Assembly (NCBI GenBank): GCA_947453725.1
Contig: CANGHH010000012.1
Location: 85,273-149,272, forward strand
DNA length: 64,000 nucleotides
Reading direction: 5' to 3'
Source of the DNA: Betaproteobacteria bacterium
GTDB lineage: Bacteria; Pseudomonadota; Gammaproteobacteria; Burkholderiales; Burkholderiaceae_C
Position 1 is the stretch's first letter. The number at the start of each line of letters is the position of its first letter. Below, piece after piece: positions 58,793-64,000 of the stretch. The notes beneath the pieces are model-generated. The model was not told the origin of the DNA, did no database searches, and was given only the letters and a program-made list of their open reading frames with translations. Position numbers and translations under genes: made by a program.

Positions 58793-58798
58793 AGTGTA
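58793..58798 (-). promoter_or_regulatory. Putative -10 element of a leaderless pdxH transcript
   Basis: On the minus strand this is TACACT, 6 nt before the pdxH ATG, without a Shine-Dalgarno sequence. The palindrome at 58812-58831 would lie over the spacer and -35 region. Confidence 0.45.
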
Positions 58799-58811
58799 GG
58801 GCGGGCCATCC

Positions 58812-58831
58812 CTTACGGGGAACGCCGTAAG
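58812..58831. promoter_or_regulatory. Palindromic operator candidate between pdxH and the MobA-like gene
   Basis: CTTACGG-GGAACG-CCGTAAG is a perfect 7-bp inverted repeat with a 6-bp spacer. It is placed at the -35 region of the putative pdxH promoter and 83 bp before the divergent gene. No regulator gene is adjacent, and I cannot name the binding protein. Confidence 0.55.
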
Positions 58832-58914
58832 TGATGGTCCCACTTTCGACAAGCAGGATGCGCCTTCATTCTCGAAGCCCTGGCCGGCCCCCTCCTGTCG
58901 TCACCCGACCCACC

Positions 58915-59520
58915 ATGCGATCCCGTCCCGCCATCATCGTCACCGCCGCCGGTCTGGGCAGCCGCTTTGGTGGCGCGGTGCACAAGCTCGATCAGGCCTT
59001 CGGTGGCGACACCGTGCTGGCCCTGACGGTGCGCCACGCGGTGCAGACGCGACTGCCGGTGGTGGTGGTGACGACCGCCGGCCGCGCGGCCAGGCTGGCC
59101 GGCGTCGTCGACCCGCACGACATCGTCGTGCTCACCGAAGCCCAGGCCGCCCGCGGCATGGGTGCTTCGATCGCCACCGGCGTGGTCGAACGGTCGGCCT
59201 CGCTGGGCTGGCTGGTGCTGCCGGGCGACATGCCGCTGGTGCAGCCCGCCACCTTGCTGACCGTGGCCCACGCGCTGGAACAGCACCCGGTGGTCTACGC
59301 CCAGTACCGCGGCCGGCGCGGCCACCCGGTGGCTTTTGCCGCCGAGCTGTACTCTGAACTGGTCCAGCTCAGTGGCGACGACGGCGCCCGCCGCGTGCTG
59401 CTGCGCTACCCGGCTCACGGCCAGGAGGTCGACGACCCGGGCGTGCTGCTCGACATCGACACCCCGGCGGACCTGGAGATCCTGCGCCAGGCCCAGGCGG
59501 CCAAGGCCGAAGACCGCTGA
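58915..59520 (+). CDS. MobA-like nucleotidyltransferase (MocA type)
   Basis: A 201-residue NTP-transferase. The loop signature VTAAGLGSRFGGAVHKLDQA, the metal-binding Asp in LPGDMPLV and YRGRRGHPVAFA match molybdenum cofactor cytidylyl- or guanylyltransferases. MocA proteins attach CMP to the cofactor for xanthine-dehydrogenase-type enzymes, and the XdhC gene at the window start is of that kind, but no direct genetic link is seen. Other small-sugar nucleotidyltransferases have the same fold. The ATG at 58915 is chosen as it directly precedes the nucleotide loop. Confidence 0.85.
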   Translation: MRSRPAIIVTAAGLGSRFGGAVHKLDQAFGGDTVLALTVRHAVQTRLPVVVVTTAGRAARLAGVVDPHDIVVLTEAQAARGMGASIATGVVERSASLGWLVLPGDMPLVQPATLLTVAHALEQHPVVYAQYRGRRGHPVAFAAELYSELVQLSGDDGARRVLLRYPAHGQEVDDPGVLLDIDTPADLEILRQAQAAKAEDR

Positions 59521-59535
59521 TCGCCAGCCGCCTGA

Positions 59536-60189
59536 TCAAGCCAGCCCGTGGCGCCGGGCCAGCGCCATCAGGCGTTCGATCTCGCGGTCGTGCACGCCGC
59601 GTTCGCGCAAGGCCATCGCCGTCTCGGTCAGGTAGGCCAAGGTGCTGCCGTAGCGGCCGCGCGCGTGGCGCAGGATGTGCAGCACCTCGGCGTCGTCCAG
59701 CCGCGGCAGGCAGGACTCGCTGCGCCGGCTCAGCGTGAAGGCCAGCGCAACCACCGGTCCCTGCACCGTGTGGCAGGGCAGCAGGCGCGCGTCGTAGACG
59801 CCGGTCGGCTGTTCGCGGGCCCACAGGCGGTCGAGTTCGGCCTCGGCGGTTTCGGCGCGCAGCCGGTAGACCACGCCGCGACAGGCGCCACCGGGCAGCA
59901 TCGCGAACACCAGGCCCGGCTGCTCCGCCGTGCCGCGGTTGACGCGCGAGCGCATGCGCAGGCTGCGGTGCCAGCCGTGGACCCTGGCGCTGCGGTGTTC
60001 GGCGGCTTCGAATTCGGGTCGCCAGATCAGCGAGGCATAGCCGAAGACCCAGCGTTCGCCACTGCCGGGCCATTGTTCGCGCAGGCGTTGCAGCGCGGCC
60101 TGCGGGTCGCGCACGATCAGTTCGGGGGCGATCTCACCGGTCATCGTGTGGGTCAGCGCGTTGGCGGTCGGGGAGGGCTGGTGCAGCAT
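59536..60189 (-). CDS. ChaC-like gamma-glutamylcyclotransferase
   Basis: A 217-residue protein with a ChaC fold. The loop WVFGYASLIWRPEF (family YGSL) and the catalytic Glu in AREQPTGVYDARLL are both present. ChaC enzymes cleave glutathione to 5-oxoproline and Cys-Gly. The start is either the ATG at 60189 or one six codons upstream; neither has a clear ribosome site. It is divergent from edd. Confidence 0.9.
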   Translation of the reverse strand: MLHQPSPTANALTHTMTGEIAPELIVRDPQAALQRLREQWPGSGERWVFGYASLIWRPEFEAAEHRSARVHGWHRSLRMRSRVNRGTAEQPGLVFAMLPGGACRGVVYRLRAETAEAELDRLWAREQPTGVYDARLLPCHTVQGPVVALAFTLSRRSESCLPRLDDAEVLHILRHARGRYGSTLAYLTETAMALRERGVHDREIERLMALARRHGLA

Positions 60190-60259
60190 GGCGCTGGAGC
60201 ATCGCACGGCGAAGCCGGCACGGGCCCTGCTTGATGCCGTCGTTCCATCTCCCGATGAT

Positions 60260-60288
60260 TTGACGATGTAACTTGATTACATAATAAT
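60260..60288 (+). promoter_or_regulatory. Sigma-70 promoter of edd-eda
   Basis: TTGACG (60260-60265, five of six consensus bases) and AATAAT (60283-60288, five of six) are separated by 17 bp, and the surrounding region is AT-rich unlike the rest of the window. The start site would be near 60295, about 20 nt before the edd ATG. Confidence 0.7.
60267..60281. promoter_or_regulatory. HexR-like operator in the edd-eda promoter
   Basis: TGTAACTTGATTACA carries the TGTAA-N5-TTACA inverted repeat of HexR sites and lies exactly between the -35 and -10 elements, a repressor position. HexR controls Entner-Doudoroff genes in gamma- and betaproteobacteria and is released by 2-keto-3-deoxy-6-phosphogluconate. 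No hexR gene is in the window. Confidence 0.65.
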
Positions 60289-60314
60289 CGAATGACAGGT
60301 TACAAGGCTGCCGC

Positions 60315-62138
60315 ATGAAATCCGCCGTCCTCGAGATCACCCAGCGCATCACCGAACGCAGTGCCGCGACGCGCGCTGCCTACCTGGCCCGCATCAGCCG
60401 CATGCTGCAGCGCCCGCGCCGCCCCGACCGCATGGGCTGCGCCAACGTCGCCCACGCCTTCGCCGCACTGCCGGCCAATGACAAGCTGCGCGTGGTGGCG
60501 CAGAAGGCGCCCAACGTGGGCATCATCACCGCCTACAACGACCTGCTGTCGGCGCACCAGCCCTACGCGGGCTACCCGGCGCTGATCCGCGACCACGCGC
60601 GCCTGCGCGGCGCCACGGTGCAGGTGGCCGGCGGCGTGCCGGCGATGTGCGACGGCGTCACGCAGGGTCTGCCGGGGATGGAACTCAGCCTGTTCTCGCG
60701 CGACACCATCGCGATGGGCACGGCCATCGCGCTCAGCCACGATGTGTTCGACGCCGCCCTGTTGCTGGGCGTGTGCGACAAGATCGTGCCGGGGCTGCTG
60801 ATCGGGGCGCTGCATTTCGGCCACCTGCCCTGCGTTTTCGTGCCCGCCGGGCCGATGGGCAGCGGCCTGTCGAACAACGCCAAGGGCAAGGTCCGCGAGC
60901 AGTACGCGCAGGGCCTGGTCGGCCGCGAGGAACTGCTGCAGGCCGAGCAGGCGGCGTACCACGGCGCCGGCACCTGCACCTTCTATGGCACCGCCAACAG
61001 CAACCAGATGCTGCTCGAAGCGATGGGCCTGCACGTGCCCGGCGCGGCCTTCATCCACCCCGCTGACGGCCTGCGCGACGCACTCACCCGGGCTGCCGTC
61101 GACACCGTGCTCGACATCGCGCAGCCGCAGCGCCACTTGCCGATCGGCCGGCTGGTCGACGAGCGGGTGATCGTCAACGCGATGCTTGCGCTGCTGGCCA
61201 CCGGCGGCAGCACCAACCACCTGATCCACTGGGTGGCGGTGGCGCGTGCGGCGGGCATCCTGATCGACTGGAGCGATTTTTCCGACCTGTCGCACGCCGC
61301 GCCGCTGCTCTGCCGCGTCTACCCCAACGGCAGCGCCGACGTGAACCAGTTCCAGGCCGCCGGCGGACCGGGCTGGATCATCCGCGAGTTGCTCGATGCC
61401 GGCCTGATGCACGCCGATGTGGCCACCGTGGCCGACGGCGGTCTGCAGCGCTACGGCCAGGTGCCGGTGGCTGCCGCAGAAGCGGCCCAGGGCATCGCCT
61501 GGCGCAGCCTGCCGACCGTCAGCCGCGACGACAGCGTCGTGCGCAGCGCCAGCGCGCCGTTCAGCCCGCACGGCGGCCTGACGCTGCTGACCGGCAACCT
61601 GGGCCGCGCGGTCATCAAGACCTCGTCGGTGCCCGACGACCGCCAGATCGTCGAAGCGCCGGCGCTGGTCTTCACGACGCAGGAAGAACTGCTGGCGGCC
61701 TTCCAGGCCGGCGAACTCGAACGCGACTTCATTGCCGTCGTGCGCTTCCAGGGGCCGCAGGCCTGCGGCATGCCCGAACTGCACAAGCTGACGCCGCCGC
61801 TGGCCGTGCTGCAGGGCAAGGGCTACCGGGTGGCGCTGGTCACCGACGGCCGCATGAGCGGCGCCAGCGGCAAGGTGCCGGCCGCCATCCACGTCAGTCC
61901 GGAAGCGCTGGCCGGCGGGTCGCTGGGCAAGGTGCGCGACGGCGACCTGATCCGGCTCGACGCCACAGCCGGCACGCTGGAGGCCCTGGTGCCGGTGGCC
62001 GAATGGGCCGCCCGCGAACAGGCGGTGATCGCGCCCGAGCAGGCCGAGATCAACGACCACGACCTGGGCCGAGAACTCTTCGCCGGCCTGCGCCGCAACG
62101 TGCGCAGCGCCGAAGAAGGCGCCATCTCCTGGCTTTGA
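60315..62138 (+). CDS. edd: 6-Phosphogluconate dehydratase
   Basis: A 607-residue ILVD/EDD family iron-sulfur dehydratase. It converts 6-phosphogluconate to 2-keto-3-deoxy-6-phosphogluconate. Cluster-binding Cys lie in [28 protein letters not shown] and [33 protein letters not shown] is the conserved end region. Length is normal. It is the first gene of edd-eda behind a promoter with a HexR-like operator. Confidence 0.97.
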   Translation: MKSAVLEITQRITERSAATRAAYLARISRMLQRPRRPDRMGCANVAHAFAALPANDKLRVVAQKAPNVGIITAYNDLLSAHQPYAGYPALIRDHARLRGATVQVAGGVPAMCDGVTQGLPGMELSLFSRDTIAMGTAIALSHDVFDAALLLGVCDKIVPGLLIGALHFGHLPCVFVPAGPMGSGLSNNAKGKVREQYAQGLVGREELLQAEQAAYHGAGTCTFYGTANSNQMLLEAMGLHVPGAAFIHPADGLRDALTRAAVDTVLDIAQPQRHLPIGRLVDERVIVNAMLALLATGGSTNHLIHWVAVARAAGILIDWSDFSDLSHAAPLLCRVYPNGSADVNQFQAAGGPGWIIRELLDAGLMHADVATVADGGLQRYGQVPVAAAEAAQGIAWRSLPTVSRDDSVVRSASAPFSPHGGLTLLTGNLGRAVIKTSSVPDDRQIVEAPALVFTTQEELLAAFQAGELERDFIAVVRFQGPQACGMPELHKLTPPLAVLQGKGYRVALVTDGRMSGASGKVPAAIHVSPEALAGGSLGKVRDGDLIRLDATAGTLEALVPVAEWAAREQAVIAPEQAEINDHDLGRELFAGLRRNVRSAEEGAISWL

Positions 62139-62155
62139 TTGAACCAGTGACCACC

Positions 62156-62788
62156 ATGCAAAACACCTTCGATCTCATCGCCCACGGCCCGGTGATCCCG
62201 GTCATCGTGATTCACCGCCTGGCCGACGCCGTGCCGCTGGCGCAGGCCCTGGTCGACGGCGGCGTCCGCGTGCTGGAAGTGACGCTGCGCACGCCGGTCG
62301 GTCTGGCCTGCATCGAGGCCATCGCCCGCCACGTGCCGGGCGCCATCGTCGGCGCCGGCACCATCCGCAGCGCCGCCGATGCGCGCGCTGCCAAGTCGGC
62401 TGGCAGCCTCTTCGGCGTCAGCCCGGGCTACACCGCCGCAGTCGGCGCAGCCTGCCGCGAAGTCGGTCTGCCGCTGCTGCCCGGCGTGGCCACGGCCGGC
62501 GAGGTGATGGCCGCGCAGGCTGACGGCATCGACTTCCTGAAGTTCTTCCCGGCGACAGCGGCCGGCGGCATCCCGATGCTGAAAGCACTGGCCGGGCCTT
62601 TCCCCGACGTGGCGTTCTGCCCCACCGGCGGCATCAGCGTGCAGACCGCGCCGGAATTCCTGGCGCTGCCCAACGTCAAGGTCTGCGGCGGTTCCTGGCT
62701 GACCCCGCAGGACGCCGTCGACGCCGGCGACTGGGCGCGCATCACGGCGCTGGCGCGCCAGGCTTCGGCACTCAGCCGCCCGGCTTGA
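62156..62788 (+). CDS. eda: 2-Keto-3-deoxy-6-phosphogluconate aldolase
   Basis: A 210-residue class I aldolase that splits KDPG to pyruvate and glyceraldehyde 3-phosphate. The catalytic Glu is in VLEVTLRTP, the Schiff-base Lys in IDFLKFFPATAAGG, and CPTGGIS binds phosphate. It follows edd by 17 bp. A GTG three codons before the ATG is an alternative start. Its 3' end overlaps the convergent PaiB-like gene by 17 bp. Confidence 0.97.
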   Translation: MQNTFDLIAHGPVIPVIVIHRLADAVPLAQALVDGGVRVLEVTLRTPVGLACIEAIARHVPGAIVGAGTIRSAADARAAKSAGSLFGVSPGYTAAVGAACREVGLPLLPGVATAGEVMAAQADGIDFLKFFPATAAGGIPMLKALAGPFPDVAFCPTGGISVQTAPEFLALPNVKVCGGSWLTPQDAVDAGDWARITALARQASALSRPA

Positions 62789-63407
62789 GCAGGCCCTTGC
62801 GGGCCACCAGCGGGGCCATCGCCTGTGCGTCCGCCTCGCCTTCGGCCAGCCCGGCCGCCACACCCAGGCGGTCCGCGTCGCTGCGGTTCTGGCTGACCTT
62901 CCACTTGCCGATCAGACGTTCCACCGGGATCTCGATGCCGACGATGGCGCGCAGCATCTGCTGGACGTAGGCGTCGGGCGCATCGGCCACCGCCCAGGGC
63001 GCGGCGCGCGGCGCTTCGTGGTGATCGGTCAGTCCGCTCACCAGCGCGTGCAGCCAGGGCGCATCGTCGACCACGCGCAGCAGGCCGTGGGCGTGGACCA
63101 GGGTGTAGTTCCAGGTCGGCACCACCTGGTGCGTGGTCGCCTTGCTCGGGTACCAGCTGGGCGTGATGTAGGCCTGCGGACCGTTGAACACCGCCAGCAC
63201 CGGCCGGCCGGCCGCCTCGCGCCACAGCGGGTTGGCGCGCGCCACATGGCCGCGCAGCGTGTGGCTGGCGGCCACGTATTCGAGCGGGATGGCATCGGCC
63301 GTGATGCCGCCGGCTTGCTGCGTCACCAAAGTGGCCAGGGGGTGGTCGCGCATCAGCGCGTGCAGGGCCGACGCCTCGTGCTGCTCGAAGTGGCTGGGCA
63401 GGTACAT
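62772..63407 (-). CDS. PaiB-like FMN-binding protein
   Basis: A 211-residue protein of the FMN-binding split-barrel type named after Bacillus PaiB, annotated as a transcriptional regulator. It starts MYLPSHFEQHEASALHALM, and has HTLRGHVARANPLWREA, NYTLVHAHGLLRVV and, at the C-terminus, LIGKWKVSQNRSDADRLGV. A flavin-linked enzymatic role is as likely as DNA binding, since no helix-turn-helix is apparent. It overlaps the eda end by 17 bp and lies 23 bp after gloA on the same strand. Confidence 0.9.
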   Translation of the reverse strand: MYLPSHFEQHEASALHALMRDHPLATLVTQQAGGITADAIPLEYVAASHTLRGHVARANPLWREAAGRPVLAVFNGPQAYITPSWYPSKATTHQVVPTWNYTLVHAHGLLRVVDDAPWLHALVSGLTDHHEAPRAAPWAVADAPDAYVQQMLRAIVGIEIPVERLIGKWKVSQNRSDADRLGVAAGLAEGEADAQAMAPLVARKGLLKPGG

Positions 63408-63430
63408 CGCGTTGGGCTCCGTGCCGGGGT

Positions 63431-63865
63431 CTACCAGGCGCCGACGTTGGGCATCGACGTCCAGGGCTCGGACGGGGCTAAGGCCGAGCCAGCCTGCAGC
63501 AGTTCGACGGAGATGTTGTCGGGCGAACGCACAAAGGCCATCTTGCCGTCGCGCGGCGGGCGGTTGATGGTCACGCCGTGGTCCAGCAGGCGCTGGCAGG
63601 TGGCGTAGATGTCGTCCACCGCATAGGCCAGGTGGCCGAAGTTGCGGCCGCCGGTGTAGGTCTCGGTGCTGCCGTCGGCCTGGGGCCAGTTGTAGGTCAG
63701 TTCGACCTGGGCGGTGCTGTCACCCGGCGCGGCCAGGAAGACCAGCGTGAACTGGCCGGCTGCGTTGTCGCGTCGCGACAGGACTTCCAGCCCGAGTGCA
63801 TCGCGGTAGAAGGCCAGCGAGGCTTCGATGTCGGTCACGCGGACCATGGTGTGCAGGTATTTCAT
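63431..63865 (-). CDS. gloA: Lactoylglutathione lyase (glyoxalase I)
   Basis: A 144-residue glyoxalase I with two beta-alpha-beta-beta-beta repeats. Metal ligands are seen as His5 (YLHTMVRV), Glu in AQVELTYNWP, His in NFGHLAYAVDD and Glu in ISVELLQ. It converts the methylglyoxal-glutathione hemithioacetal to lactoylglutathione. CACAAT ends 6 nt before the ATG. Methylglyoxal detoxification fits its place near edd-eda. Confidence 0.96.
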   Translation of the reverse strand: MKYLHTMVRVTDIEASLAFYRDALGLEVLSRRDNAAGQFTLVFLAAPGDSTAQVELTYNWPQADGSTETYTGGRNFGHLAYAVDDIYATCQRLLDHGVTINRPPRDGKMAFVRSPDNISVELLQAGSALAPSEPWTSMPNVGAW

Positions 63866-63871
63866 CGCTCG

Positions 63872-63877
63872 ATTGTG
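63872..63877 (-). promoter_or_regulatory. Putative -10 element of a leaderless gloA transcript
   Basis: On the minus strand this is CACAAT (four of six consensus bases), 6 nt before the gloA ATG. No Shine-Dalgarno sequence is present. Confidence 0.4.
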
Positions 63878-63914
63878 GCGCGACCCGCAGGCCCTGCGCG
63901 GCGGGCGGACATCG

Positions 63915-64000
63915 TCAGGCGGCGTCCGGCAGCCGGATGTCGAACACCAGGCAGGTCGTGCTGGCGTGCGCGTAGAGCCGGCCGTCGGGTCCGACCAGCC
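63915..64000 (-). CDS. PaaI-type thioesterase, C-terminal end (cut by window edge)
   Basis: The minus strand from the window edge encodes the last 27 residues of a protein, reading VGPDGRLYAHASTTCLVFD and ending IRLPDAA before a TGA stop. YAHASTTCLVF is the usual last strand of hot-dog fold thioesterases of the PaaI family, which hydrolyse acyl-CoA esters. The rest of the gene lies to the right of the window. It is 50 bp upstream of gloA and in the same direction. Confidence 0.7.
   Translation of the reverse strand, partial: LVGPDGRLYAHASTTCLVFDIRLPDAA

Overview
The window is about 64 kb of very GC-rich bacterial chromosome with almost no non-coding space. Gene content and order point to a betaproteobacterium of the order Burkholderiales, probably near the Rubrivivax/Leptothrix/Roseateles group: mdh, a GntR regulator, sdhCDAB, sdhE and gltA in one block, a BktB-type thiolase, MDH of the 329-residue type, dapA-bamC, parE-parC, and Entner-Doudoroff genes with a HexR-like site. 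The genus is an inference from gene order and protein character, not from an rRNA gene; I see no rRNA, tRNA, insertion sequence, phage or CRISPR array.

Layout. 1-7.1 kb: the end of xdhC, a beta-ketothiolase, a family-2 glycosyltransferase, a small periplasmic protein, a crotonase-fold protein overlapping serC, then a universal stress protein with an FNR-type promoter, coupled to a nitronate monooxygenase-like protein. 7.1-8.6 kb: a decayed ABC ATPase, an Ala-rich helical protein and a 44-residue Cys-rich protein. 8.6-14.3 kb: sbcB, then cpdB and mrcA on the minus strand. 14.4-22.4 kb: central carbon metabolism (CitE-like lyase, mdh, GntR regulator with a palindromic site at its own start, sdhCDAB, sdhE, gltA), closed by a two-way terminator. 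22.4-26.6 kb: a minus-strand MFS transporter, 41-residue membrane protein and methyltransferase, then dapA and bamC. 26.7-34.6 kb: parE, parC, dsbB, ridA and comEC.

34.7-53.3 kb is the most unusual part. A five-gene plus-strand operon (34750-44290), preceded by a good sigma-54 promoter candidate, encodes two transglutaminase-fold proteins (one fused to DUF2126), two circularly permuted ATP-grasp modules and two alpha-E modules. Such sets are thought to make or modify peptides, but no product is known to me. It converges, at a strong shared terminator near 44.4 kb, on an eight-gene minus-strand array (53309 to 44434): MoxR ATPase, DUF58, a TgpA-like membrane transglutaminase, a two-helix membrane protein, a second MoxR-like ATPase with Asn in place of the Walker A Lys, a VWA-type protein, a lytic transglycosylase and a tiny Lys/Ala-rich secreted protein. 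Three transglutaminase cores thus lie within about 17 kb.

53.3-64 kb: a histone-deacetylase-like amidohydrolase, an MscS channel, a small secreted protein followed by a TonB-dependent receptor, pdxH, a MobA-like nucleotidyltransferase, a ChaC-like cyclotransferase, edd-eda behind a promoter carrying a HexR-like operator, a PaiB-like protein, gloA, and the end of a PaaI-type thioesterase at the right edge.

Several genes (sbcB, gntR, parE, comEC, pdxH, gloA and perhaps mltB) have a -10-like hexamer 5-7 nt before the start codon and no Shine-Dalgarno sequence, which suggests leaderless mRNAs and was used to choose starts.
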